Source: Herbaspirillum sp. RV1423
GTDB taxonomy: Bacteria; Pseudomonadota; Gammaproteobacteria; Burkholderiales; Burkholderiaceae_D
Length of the DNA stretch: 64,000 bases
Reading direction: 5' to 3'
Assembly (NCBI RefSeq): GCF_000577615.1
Contig: NZ_CBXX010000026.1
Location: 1 to 64,000 of the forward strand
Shown: piece after piece, positions 1-8,932 of the stretch
Position numbering within the stretch: position 1 is the first letter of the stretch
Layout of the letters: every line of letters begins with the position of its first letter
Made by a program: the position numbers and the translations under genes
The notes under the pieces: generated by a model
The model's input: the letters and a program-made list of their open reading frames with translations, nothing else
Databases searched by the model: none
What the model was told of the DNA's origin: nothing

Positions 1-127
1 AGGCGAACTATAGCAAAGCTTTTACCCATACCGCAACCCCCTTTCGCTTAATTATTTAAACTTTTTACCTCAACCACCCCAAAACCCGCTTCAGCTCTCA
101 ATTCCCTCCTCTCAAAAAATTACAAAT

Positions 128-170
128 CAAAAAAAAACCAGGTCCATCCCTGTCGGGATGCACCTGGTTT
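128..170 (-). terminator. Rho-independent terminator after the BON-domain gene
   Basis: Arms at 135-143 and 162-170, continued at 145-150 and 155-160 with one mismatch, enclose the 4-nt loop 151-154. Read on the minus strand, the stem is followed by an unbroken T-run (the A-run at 128-137). It lies 37 nt past the stop codon of the BON-domain gene, so it most likely ends that transcript. Confidence 0.85.
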
Positions 171-206
171 GCAGTCGTGATTACCAGTGCTTAGCGATGC
201 AACAAA

Positions 207-557
207 TCAGCTCGCCTTGACGGTCAGTTCGCTCTTCACGTCCTTGACGCCGTCAACAGCGGCGGCAAGTTGCAATGCATGCTGGCCGGCGTCGGCATTA
301 GGCACAACTCCAGCCAGGGTAACGATGTCCCTCCTTGTGGTGACCTTGATCTTCAGCGCCGAAACCTGACTGTCTTCAACCAAGGCAGCCTTGACCTTGG
401 CCGTGATCACCGAGTCGTCTACATAGGCGCCGGCTTTTTGCGCCGTATTAGGGAAGGAGTCCTGTGAAGGATCGGCGGCATAGACCGCGGGCGCGGCGAC
501 AACGGCTGTCAGAAAGGCTGCAACAACCAGCACCGGGATGATTTTCGTCTTTTGCAT
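207..557 (-). CDS. BON-domain periplasmic protein (OsmY-like)
   Basis: This 116-residue exported protein starts with a classical signal peptide (charged MQKTK, a hydrophobic stretch, cleavage near VYA-AD around residue 28). A single BON domain follows (about residues 44-114): a helix beginning DDSVITAKVKAAL, then beta strands with DIVTLAGVV and the ending VKDVKSELTV. BON domains are thought to bind phospholipid or envelope components, and OsmY-like proteins are stress-induced periplasmic proteins. Most family members carry two BON domains; this one has one. A ribosome site (AAGGACA) precedes the ATG. A candidate sigma-54 promoter and a GlrR-like site lie upstream, which suggests control by the neighbouring GlrK/GlrR system. 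Confidence 0.85.
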   Translation of the reverse strand: MQKTKIIPVLVVAAFLTAVVAAPAVYAADPSQDSFPNTAQKAGAYVDDSVITAKVKAALVEDSQVSALKIKVTTRRDIVTLAGVVPNADAGQHALQLAAAVDGVKDVKSELTVKAS

Positions 558-619
558 GATGGTGTCCTTATCGTGTGAAAAAGAAAGACAACGCTTTAAG
601 CGCTACCAGTCCTTTCTTT

Positions 620-635
620 CGCAAAGGCTATGCCG
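620..635 (-). promoter_or_regulatory. Candidate sigma-54 (-24/-12) promoter of the BON-domain gene
   Basis: The minus strand reads CGGCAT, five bases, TTGCG. It keeps the GG-N10-GC core and differs from the TGGCAC-N5-TTGC consensus at two positions of the -24 element. The predicted start near 609 would leave a leader of about 50 nt before the ATG at 557. Support comes from the adjacent sigma-54 activator gene and the upstream site at 720-737. Confidence 0.45.
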
Positions 636-719
636 CCACACAAAATCCTATATTTTTCAAATAGTTAAAATAAGTTCCAAGATTCCAGCAGAGCATCCCG
701 CAGCAAAAGCGCCGATTTC

Positions 720-737
720 CGTCGCCTGCGCACGACA
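720..737 (-). promoter_or_regulatory. Candidate GlrR upstream activating site
   Basis: The minus strand reads TGTC, ten bases, GACG. This matches seven of the eight fixed positions of the enterobacterial GlrR/QseF site TGTC-N10-GACA. It is about 110-130 bp upstream of the predicted sigma-54 start point, the usual distance for an enhancer site. Only one such site was found by eye; E. coli glmY has several. Confidence 0.4.
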
Positions 738-787
738 TATTGCTGGCGAACAATCTTAACCTATTGATTTTAAAGGATTTACCCTCA

Positions 788-2152
<1,365 letters not shown>

Positions 2153-2665
2153 TTATTTCGACTGGCCCGGCAAGGTGCGCTCGATGTTTTTGAGCGCCTC
2201 CAGTTTTTCACTCAGTTGATCCAGCCGGCGCTGATTTTCCCTGGCCTGCACCCCGGCCTTCTCGGCGCTCTCGCTGAGTCGGCGCATCTCCGCATAATTG
2301 CTCACCAGCAGTTGCGCCAACGGCTTGAGCGCGTTGGCATCGGCATCGGTGTCGCTCGCGTGAAGAACCGTGCCGAGCTGTACCTGAGCCCGCGCCAGGT
2401 CGTTGGCGTCGCGCGTCAGGCCCAGCGCCATCGCCTTTTGCATCGCCAGCATGGCGCCGCCGCCCTGGCGCGCGTTCAGCGTCTGCAGCTCGCGCGCCAG
2501 TTCCTGTTGCGACAAGCGGCGCAACGACTGGTGATATGCCAGCAGATCGTCCACGCCGCTCACAGTCGTCACCAGCTTGACCTCTGCAGTCGGCGCTTCC
2601 GGCGCGCGGGTAGTGCATGCGGCCAGCGCCAGGCATAACGAGAGAGAAAATATTCTTGTTTTCAT
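2153..2665 (-). CDS. qseG: QseG-like outer-membrane lipoprotein of the GlrK/GlrR system
   Basis: This 170-residue lipoprotein has a signal peptide ending in the lipobox LAAC (Cys17). The remainder is mostly helical, with a C-terminal coiled-coil-like stretch rich in Arg, Glu and Leu (about 125-165). In enterobacteria QseG is an outer-membrane lipoprotein that interacts with the periplasmic part of kinase GlrK/QseE and modulates it. Identification rests on position between kinase and regulator, size and lipobox more than on sequence motifs. The start chosen is the ATG giving MKTRIF; an in-frame ATG lies three bases earlier. The gene follows the kinase stop by about 10 nt. Confidence 0.75.
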   Translation of the reverse strand: MKTRIFSLSLCLALAACTTRAPEAPTAEVKLVTTVSGVDDLLAYHQSLRRLSQQELARELQTLNARQGGGAMLAMQKAMALGLTRDANDLARAQVQLGTVLHASDTDADANALKPLAQLLVSNYAEMRRLSESAEKAGVQARENQRRLDQLSEKLEALKNIERTLPGQSK

Positions 2666-2675
2666 CATTGATGTT

Positions 2676-4211
2676 CTAACTTTCATCGGGCAGCTCGATG
2701 CGGAAATGCGCACCGGCCGCCGCAGGCACCAGACGGACATCGCCGTCATGCGCCAGCACATATTCGCGCACGATGGACAGGCCGATGCCATTGCCGTGGC
2801 GCGCGCCCTGCGGCTGGTTGAGGCCCTGATAAAAGGGATCGAAAATCCGGCTGGCGTCGGTCGCCGCCACGCCCGGTCCCTGGTCGACGCAATCGATGCG
2901 CACACGGCCTTCGCTGTCGGACAACACAAAACGTATCGTACCGCCACGCGGACTGAAACGCACCGCGTTCGACAACAAATTGGCCAGTACGACGGCAAAC
3001 TTGTCCGGATCCAGTACCGCCGTACGCGGACCGCCTTCCACCTCGATCTTGAGATCGCGTGCCACCCATTGCAGGCGCTGGTCGTCGATCACCTTATACA
3101 GGAGCGCGCGCAGATCCACCGGCAGGCGATTGATATGCTGGGCGTCGAAGGCCACTTCGTTATAGCGCAGCAAATCCTCGATCTGGGTCTGCAGCGACTG
3201 CGTGTTCTGGCGCAGGATGCGCGAAATCTCGCGCTGGCTGTCGGTCAGCTTGCCCGCCACCTCGTCGTCGAGCAAGGCCGCGCCCTCGCACAAGGCGGCC
3301 AGCGGCGTTTTCAACTCATGCGACACATGACGCAGGAAGCGCGACTTCTCCGCCTCCAGGTCCGCCAGGCGTCGGCGCAACCAATCCAGTTGCTGCCCGA
3401 GGCGGCGCAAGTCTGCCGGCCCCTTGACCTCGATCGGCTGGTCAAAACGATTCTCGCCGAGACGGCCGATCGCCATTTCCATGCGCGCCAGCGGCCGCGA
3501 CAGCCACAGGCCGAACCAGAACGCCAGCAGCACCGCGAGCACAATGGCGCCGATCACCTGGAAAGTCAGCATCTTGCGCTGCCGCTCCAGATCATCGGAC
3601 AAGGCGTTGTTACGGCGTTCGACTTCGCGTTTGCTTTCCTGCGCCAATTGCTCGTTGAGCGCCGGCAGATGCTCGAAAGCCTGGAACAGCGCGCGCGGAT
3701 CGGGCTTGCGCACCTCCGGCTTGCGCTTGCCCCGGACCGGGCCCGGCGGCGCAACCTGCTCTTGCCCCTCGCTGGCCTGTAACACCGTCCAGGCTGCCTC
3801 GCTATAACTGTTCCAGGCATTGAAAACCTCGGCCGGCGCCTGCGGCAACGCCTCCCGCAACTCTGCCAGCGCAGCCTTGGCCTGCTGCCAGGCCTCGGCA
3901 TAGCGATCACGGAAGGCCGGATCGTCCAGCACCAGATATTGCCTGGCGCTACGCTCCATCGCCACGGTCCGCTCGGCAAGACGCTGCGCCTCCTCGGTCA
4001 GACGCACAGCCTGCCCGGCGGTTTCGCGGCTATGGGTCGACATGCGCTCAAGCGTAAAGAGGGCATGCACAGAGGTACCGCTCAACAACGCAGCGATGAG
4101 CAAAAACGCGGCCAGCAATAGCTGACGGAATGACAACCCCGGCAACATGCCTGCGGATCGGATGGCGGGAGAACGAGACACCGGCTGTTGTAAGGCGGCT
4201 TGCTTGAGCAT
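2676..4211 (-). CDS. glrK: Sensor histidine kinase GlrK/QseE
   Basis: This 511-residue inner-membrane kinase has transmembrane segments at about 28-50 and 214-238 around a helical periplasmic sensor region, followed by a HAMP linker (about 236-290). The H-box RHVSHELKTPL places the phosphorylated histidine at His298. The ATP-binding domain shows the N box NLLSNAVRFSP, G1 DQGPGV, the F box IFDPFYQG and G2 GNGIGLSIV. It should phosphorylate GlrR. The periplasmic part contains a Pro/Arg/Lys-rich insert (about 152-172) that I do not associate with the family. It is the first gene of the operon and is divergent from the MFS gene across about 220 bp. Confidence 0.88.
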   Translation of the reverse strand: MLKQAALQQPVSRSPAIRSAGMLPGLSFRQLLLAAFLLIAALLSGTSVHALFTLERMSTHSRETAGQAVRLTEEAQRLAERTVAMERSARQYLVLDDPAFRDRYAEAWQQAKAALAELREALPQAPAEVFNAWNSYSEAAWTVLQASEGQEQVAPPGPVRGKRKPEVRKPDPRALFQAFEHLPALNEQLAQESKREVERRNNALSDDLERQRKMLTFQVIGAIVLAVLLAFWFGLWLSRPLARMEMAIGRLGENRFDQPIEVKGPADLRRLGQQLDWLRRRLADLEAEKSRFLRHVSHELKTPLAALCEGAALLDDEVAGKLTDSQREISRILRQNTQSLQTQIEDLLRYNEVAFDAQHINRLPVDLRALLYKVIDDQRLQWVARDLKIEVEGGPRTAVLDPDKFAVVLANLLSNAVRFSPRGGTIRFVLSDSEGRVRIDCVDQGPGVAATDASRIFDPFYQGLNQPQGARHGNGIGLSIVREYVLAHDGDVRLVPAAAGAHFRIELPDES

Positions 4212-4428
4212 GAATCTTCTCGCTAGGGTGGAGCATCATTGTAATCAACGACAAGGCATAACCAGAAAAACATCTTATATTTTCTGAAAAATACTTTAAA
4301 TCAGATTCCATACGCAACCACCGGCAACCACCGCAAAATCGCCTCCGCCTGCAGCTCCGGCTGTTCCCGTATATCATGATCGCTGCTTTTGTCTGACTGC
4401 CGGGCGTCGCGCAGTAGCCGCCGGCGGC

Positions 4429-5892
4429 ATGCAATACCTCTTCCTCACTCAATACCGCTCCACAATGGAACCTTCGAAGTCCACGGCCGCCCCTGCTGCC
4501 AATTCGTCTCACATCGTCATTGCCGGAGAAGGACTCCCGGCCGACAAACGCAGCCTTGCCATCATCACCCTATTGATCGCAGTCGGCCTGGCAACGCTCG
4601 ATACCGCCATCGCCAACACTGCGCTGCCGGTCATGGCCAAGGACCTCAACACCACGCCGGCCGCCTCGGTCTGGATCGTCACCGCCTACCAGTTGGCGAT
4701 GATGGTGTCGTTGTTGCCGCTGGCGGCGCTGGGTGAAATCATCGGCTACCGCCGCATTTACATCGCCGGACTGGCGCTGTTCACCGCCGCCTCGCTGCTG
4801 TGCGCGGTGGCGTGGTCGCTGCCGACGCTGACGGTCGCACGCTTCCTGCAAGGACTGGGCGGCGCCGGCATCATGAGCGTCAACACCGCGCTGATCCGCT
4901 TCATCTATCCGACCCGCTCGCTCGGACGCGGCGTCGGCCTCAACACGCTGATCGTCGCCATCGCCTTCACCGTCGGCCCCAGCGTCGCGTCGGCGATCCT
5001 GGCGATTGCGCCGTGGCCTTGGCTGTTCGCGGTGAATGTCCCGCTCGGCATCATCGGCCTGGCGCTGGCCGTGCCCTCGCTGCCATACACGCCCAAGTCT
5101 TCGCACTATTTCGACATCAAGAGCGCGCTGCTCAATGCCGCCGCCTTCGGCTTGCTGATCCTGGCCATCGGCGAAGGTGCGCACCAGGCCGCCGTCAATG
5201 TGGTCGTACTCGAATTTGTCGCCGCGCTGGTGTGCGGCATCTTCCTGCTGCGCCGACAAGCCTCCCATCCGGCACCCATGTTGCCGGTCGACCTGTTTCG
5301 TCGGCCGATGTTTACGCTGTCGGCGATCACCGCCGTCTGTTCGTTCGCGGCGCAGGGCCTGGCCTTCGTCTCGCTGCCGTTTTTCTTCCATCACGACCTC
5401 GGCCGCACGCAAGTGGAAATCGGCCTGCTGATGACGCCGTGGCCGGTCGCCGTCGCCATCATGGCGCCGATCGCCGGACGCATGTCGGACCATTACCCTG
5501 CCGGCATCCTCGGCGGCTTCGGGCTGGCCATGCTGTGCATCGGCCTGCTGCTGATGACCTTCATGCCGGCCGAACCGAGCGTGTTCGACATCTCGTGGCG
5601 CATGCTGGTGTGCGGCATGGGCTTCGGCTTCTTCCAGTCGCCCAACCTGAAAGCATTGATGACCAGCGCCCCGCCCGAACGCAGCGGCGGCGCCAGCGGC
5701 ATCGTCGCCACCGCGCGCCTGCTCGGCCAGAGCATCGGCGCCGCGCTCGTGGCCTTGTGCTTCAGCGTGTCCGAACTGCATGGCTCGAAGCTGGCGCTCG
5801 GACTCGGCGCAGGTTTCGCCGGCGCCGCATGCCTGGCCAGCTTTCTGCGTCTGTTGACCAGCAATCCCGCCACGCCGCACGCGACGAAATAA
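4429..5892 (+). CDS. MFS drug/solute exporter, DHA2 (14-TMS) type
   Basis: This 487-residue polytopic inner-membrane protein is a proton-driven efflux pump of the DHA2 (QacA/SmvA/EmrB-like) branch. Hydrophobic segments run from about residue 42 to near the C-terminus, and the length fits 14 segments. The loop 2-3 motif A is present as GEIIGYRR, and a motif-C-like segment occurs in TM5. The substrate cannot be read from sequence. The annotated ATG has no good ribosome site, and neither does the internal ATG at 4465 (residue 13, MEPSK), so the start is uncertain. It is a single-gene unit divergent from glrK, with a possible hairpin terminator 29 nt downstream. Confidence 0.88.
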   Translation: MQYLFLTQYRSTMEPSKSTAAPAANSSHIVIAGEGLPADKRSLAIITLLIAVGLATLDTAIANTALPVMAKDLNTTPAASVWIVTAYQLAMMVSLLPLAALGEIIGYRRIYIAGLALFTAASLLCAVAWSLPTLTVARFLQGLGGAGIMSVNTALIRFIYPTRSLGRGVGLNTLIVAIAFTVGPSVASAILAIAPWPWLFAVNVPLGIIGLALAVPSLPYTPKSSHYFDIKSALLNAAAFGLLILAIGEGAHQAAVNVVVLEFVAALVCGIFLLRRQASHPAPMLPVDLFRRPMFTLSAITAVCSFAAQGLAFVSLPFFFHHDLGRTQVEIGLLMTPWPVAVAIMAPIAGRMSDHYPAGILGGFGLAMLCIGLLLMTFMPAEPSVFDISWRMLVCGMGFGFFQSPNLKALMTSAPPERSGGASGIVATARLLGQSIGAALVALCFSVSELHGSKLALGLGAGFAGAACLASFLRLLTSNPATPHATK

Positions 5893-5920
5893 CGCCTCTC
5901 CCACCTTCTTGCGGACAACC

Positions 5921-5946
5921 GCGGACGACAAACCGAAGTCGTCCGC
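5921..5946 (+). terminator. Possible hairpin terminator after the MFS gene
   Basis: Perfect 9-bp arms (GCGGACGAC at 5921-5929 and GTCGTCCGC at 5938-5946) enclose an 8-nt loop, 29 nt beyond the MFS stop. There is no clear T-run, so intrinsic termination is uncertain; it may only protect the 3' end of the message. Confidence 0.35.
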
Positions 5947-6112
5947 GCCGTCTTGCCTCACTCCGAAAACAACTGCAAACGTCAGCCACATTCCGAGAAT
6001 GTTCTGATAGGATAGACGCATGCAATCGCTGTGCTGAATCCCTTGAAAATCCAGGATTCACGCACCTTTCAGAACAGCAACATTTAAAATAAGCGTCCAT
6101 GGAGGACCGGCA

Positions 6113-7339
6113 GTGTTGAAGCGTATTGCACCCGAACAACTACGTCTTGGCATGTATATTCAAGAAATCCCAGGTCCATGGATGAGTCATCCATTCTGGC
6201 GGGGTTCTTTCAAACTGGAAAAATACGAAGACCTCAAGACGCTGCGTTCCGCCAAGATCCACGAAATCCTGATCGATACCACCAAGGGCCGCGACATCGT
6301 GGTCGAAGATGAGCCCAAGCCCGCCGCCGTCGCTGCCGACAAGCCGGAACCCTCACCCGGCAGACCCGTTCCGGCAAAAATTGCCGTCCGCGTCGGCGCC
6401 GAGGAAGAACGCGTCAACGCCGCGCGCGTGCTGACCTCTTCCAAAAAAGCCATCATGACCATGTTCCACGAGACCCGGCTGGGCAAAGCGGTAGACTTGA
6501 AGCAGGCAATGCCGCTGGTCGAGGAAATCACTACCTCCGTATCGCGCAACTCCGGCGCGCTGATCAGCCTGGCGCGCCTGAAAACTGCCGACGATTACAC
6601 CTACATGCATTCGGTCGCGGTCTGCGCCCTGATGATCGCGCTCGGCCATCAGCTCGGCCTGCCGCCGGAAGAAACCCGGCAAGCCGGTCTTGCAGGCTTG
6701 CTGCATGATATCGGCAAGATGGCCGTCCCGGCCGACATCCTCAACAAACCCGGCAAGCTCACCGACGACGAATTCACCTCGGTCAAGAAACATACCGAAG
6801 CCGGCCATGCCATCCTGCGCGGCGTAGCCGGCATCGGCGACGCCGCGCTCGACGTCTCGCTGCATCATCACGAAAAAATCGACGGCAGCGGCTATCCCTT
6901 CAACCTCAAAGGCAACCAGATTTCATTGGTGGCGAAAATGGGCGCGGTGTGCGACGTCTACGACGCGATCACCTCCAACCGGCCCTACAAACCCGGCTGG
7001 GAGCCGGGCCATTCGATCAAGCGCATGGCCAACAACCAGGGCCACTTCGACGAGACCATCCTCGAAGCCTTCATCAAAAGCGTGGGAATTTTTCCGACCG
7101 GGTCCTGCGTGCTGATGCAATCGGGAAAAGTCGGCATCATCATCGACCAGCATCCGGGATCGCTGCTGACGCCCAAGGTCAAGGTCTTTTTCTCCGCGAC
7201 CGCCATGTCGACGATCCCGATCGAGATCATCGACCTCGCCACCACGCGCAGCGGCGACAGGATCGCCTCGTACGCCGATCCAGCCAAACTGAACCTGCCC
7301 AACCTCGAAACCATCTGGGCGTCGGCCAGCCTGAGCTAG
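6113..7339 (+). CDS. HD-GYP cyclic-di-GMP phosphodiesterase with N-terminal DUF3391
   Basis: This 408-residue cytoplasmic protein has an N-terminal DUF3391-type segment (about 1-110, with the LRLGMYI signature) and a C-terminal HD-GYP domain (about 140-340). Metal and catalytic residues are intact: His166, the HD pair 198-199 in LLHDIGK, His227, and the HHExxDGxGYP signature at about 252-262. It should hydrolyse c-di-GMP to pGpG or GMP and lower c-di-GMP, favouring motility over biofilm. Translation starts at GTG 6113, seven nt after GGAGG. It is a single gene, convergent with the BLUF gene 14 nt away. No sensory domain is recognisable besides DUF3391. Confidence 0.93.
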   Translation: MLKRIAPEQLRLGMYIQEIPGPWMSHPFWRGSFKLEKYEDLKTLRSAKIHEILIDTTKGRDIVVEDEPKPAAVAADKPEPSPGRPVPAKIAVRVGAEEERVNAARVLTSSKKAIMTMFHETRLGKAVDLKQAMPLVEEITTSVSRNSGALISLARLKTADDYTYMHSVAVCALMIALGHQLGLPPEETRQAGLAGLLHDIGKMAVPADILNKPGKLTDDEFTSVKKHTEAGHAILRGVAGIGDAALDVSLHHHEKIDGSGYPFNLKGNQISLVAKMGAVCDVYDAITSNRPYKPGWEPGHSIKRMANNQGHFDETILEAFIKSVGIFPTGSCVLMQSGKVGIIIDQHPGSLLTPKVKVFFSATAMSTIPIEIIDLATTRSGDRIASYADPAKLNLPNLETIWASASLS

Positions 7340-7353
7340 GACCCGTTCACCAA

Positions 7354-7779
7354 TCAGTCGCGCACCGCAAAAGCGCCCGTCTCCGCCAACTCTTCCAGCA
7401 AAGCCACCGTCGCACAGCCCGACACATCGTAAGGATTGAGCACGCCGGAGCACGAATACTTCAGCAGCAACGAACGGTTCACCTTGTCCAGCCTGACCTT
7501 GCCCATGGTCCACGACGAATACCGGCGCACGTCGATCTCTTCATAGCACAACAGCACCACATCCTTGTGGCGCTTGTCCTGCAGCAGACGCGCATACAAC
7601 TGGTTGACCTGGTCGCGCCCGCCTTCCAGCGCCTGCACGAACACGTCTTCGCTGTGGCACAGCACGCCGGTGACTCCGTTGACCGGATTGTGGCGGCGCG
7701 CCGTCGCCAGGATGCCGTCGACCAGTTCGTGGGAAATCGGCTCACAGGCGCGGCTTGCATAGATCAGACGAACCAGCAT
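7354..7779 (-). CDS. Stand-alone BLUF-domain blue-light receptor
   Basis: This 141-residue protein has a BLUF domain spanning about residues 2-95 and a short helical C-terminal tail. All residues that hold and sense the flavin are present and align with AppA at one constant offset: Tyr7 (AppA Tyr21), Asn31 (Asn45), Gln49 (Gln63), Trp90 (Trp104) and Met92 (Met106). A working FAD-based blue-light photocycle is therefore expected. No output domain is attached, so it must act through a partner, as in PixD, BlsA and YcgF-type systems. It begins 6 nt after folE ends, so the two are probably cotranscribed, and it is convergent with an HD-GYP c-di-GMP phosphodiesterase. Confidence 0.93.
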   Translation of the reverse strand: MLVRLIYASRACEPISHELVDGILATARRHNPVNGVTGVLCHSEDVFVQALEGGRDQVNQLYARLLQDKRHKDVVLLCYEEIDVRRYSSWTMGKVRLDKVNRSLLLKYSCSGVLNPYDVSGCATVALLEELAETGAFAVRD

Positions 7780-7785
7780 GATGGT

Positions 7786-8493
7786 TTACCCCTTCCGAAT
7801 AAGAGCGAGAAACTCGCGGCGCAGGTTGGCGTCGCGCAGGAAAGAACCGCGCATGACGCTATTGATCATCTTCGACTCGGTATCCTTGACGCCGCGCCAG
7901 TGCATGCAAAAGTGATCCGCCTCCATCACGATCGCCAGGCCGTCCGGCTGCAGCTTTTGCATCAGCAGATCGGCCACCTGCGACACCGCCTCTTCCTGGA
8001 TTTGCGGGCGGCTCATGATCCACTCGATCAGACGCGCGTATTTGGACAGGCCGATCAGGTTGGAATGCTCGTTCGGCATCACGCCGACCCAGACCTTGCC
8101 CATGATCGGGCACAAGTGATGCGAGCAGGCGCTGCGCACCGTGATCGGACCGACGATCATCAGTTCGTTCAGGCGTTCGATATTGGGAAATTCCGTCACC
8201 GGCGGCGGCGCCTGGTAGCGCCCGCGAAACACTTCCTGCACATACATCTTGGCCACGCGCTTGGCGGTGTCCTGGGTATTGTGATCGCTCTCGACATCGA
8301 TCACCAGGCTTTCCAGCACGCCGGCCAGCTTGGCCTGCACCTCGGCCTGCAAGGCCTCCAGTTCGCCGTCGCGGATGAACTCGGCGATATTGTCATTGGC
8401 GTGAAAGCGCACGCCCGCCGCCTTGATGCGCGCACGGATACGCGTCGACACCAGTTCGTCGTGCAGGCTTGGTCGTGGTTGGTCTGTTGCCAT
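7786..8493 (-). CDS. folE: GTP cyclohydrolase I
   Basis: FolE converts GTP to 7,8-dihydroneopterin triphosphate, the first step of tetrahydrofolate and pterin synthesis. The 235-residue protein carries the zinc site in CSHHLCP (Cys123 and His126) and in HFCMHWRG (Cys196), counted from the ATG at 8493. The C-terminal core shows the usual KYARLIEWIMSRPQIQE region. The N-terminal part (about 1-70) is longer than in E. coli FolE. An alternative GTG start lies five codons upstream (8508); neither start has a strong ribosome site. It is followed 6 nt later by the BLUF gene. Confidence 0.95.
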   Translation of the reverse strand: MATDQPRPSLHDELVSTRIRARIKAAGVRFHANDNIAEFIRDGELEALQAEVQAKLAGVLESLVIDVESDHNTQDTAKRVAKMYVQEVFRGRYQAPPPVTEFPNIERLNELMIVGPITVRSACSHHLCPIMGKVWVGVMPNEHSNLIGLSKYARLIEWIMSRPQIQEEAVSQVADLLMQKLQPDGLAIVMEADHFCMHWRGVKDTESKMINSVMRGSFLRDANLRREFLALIRKG

Positions 8494-8932
8494 TGTGAAA
8501 TCGCGCACGGTAGCGCAGAGGGAATGAAATTGACGACATTATGCCCCGAAACGGGGCTGGCCATTGCTCCTGATGGCCTGCTGCAAGCATTGGGTGATAA
8601 GAAGCCGCACCATCGAGTCCCCGCCTTCGCAAGATGCTGGAAGATGGCTCGAGGTGAATCAATCGGAGAAGGTCAATTCCGCGAGTAAATCGACAGCCAA
8701 TCATCCGCTTTTCCTGAGCCCCGATTTCCGCGCGGCTCGCTCTCCATCAGCCGAATCGCCGACTTCACATTGGGATCCTCGGCGCGCAGGCCTAATAAAT
8801 ATACCGAGCATTGTTATACGAATTAATTACTTACTAAGGTTTTGAGAGTGAACTACATTATGCGATCGGTTTATGTCCCGGACATAACTTCATCAGCATG
8901 CAGATTCACTCGATGTAATTAGCGGAGCGTTC
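8494..8932. other. Divergent intergenic region between folE and the ABC/LLM operon
   Basis: About 440 bp without a convincing gene. The right half (from about 8790) is AT-rich and should hold the promoter of the ABC importer operon. It contains the perfect palindrome at 8871-8887, and a ribosome site (GCGGAGCG) just before the ATG at 8933. Short open frames in the left half have no ribosome site and look accidental. Confidence 0.6.
8871..8887. promoter_or_regulatory. Perfect 17-bp palindrome, candidate operator
   Basis: Arms TTATGTCC (8871-8878) and GGACATAA (8880-8887) surround a single central C. It lies 45 bp before the start codon of the solute-binding protein, a typical operator position for a dimeric repressor or activator. 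No regulator gene is adjacent, so the factor that binds it is unknown. Confidence 0.5.

Noticed and set aside
2577..3782. Long plus-strand open frame opposite the glrK gene
   Set aside because: It lies entirely antisense to a well-supported histidine kinase, has biased low-complexity composition (Arg/Gln/Ala) and no family motif. Other long frames opposite real genes (for example 4570-6021, 6949-8688, 16495-18915, 26645-28774, 29393-31633) were rejected for the same reason.
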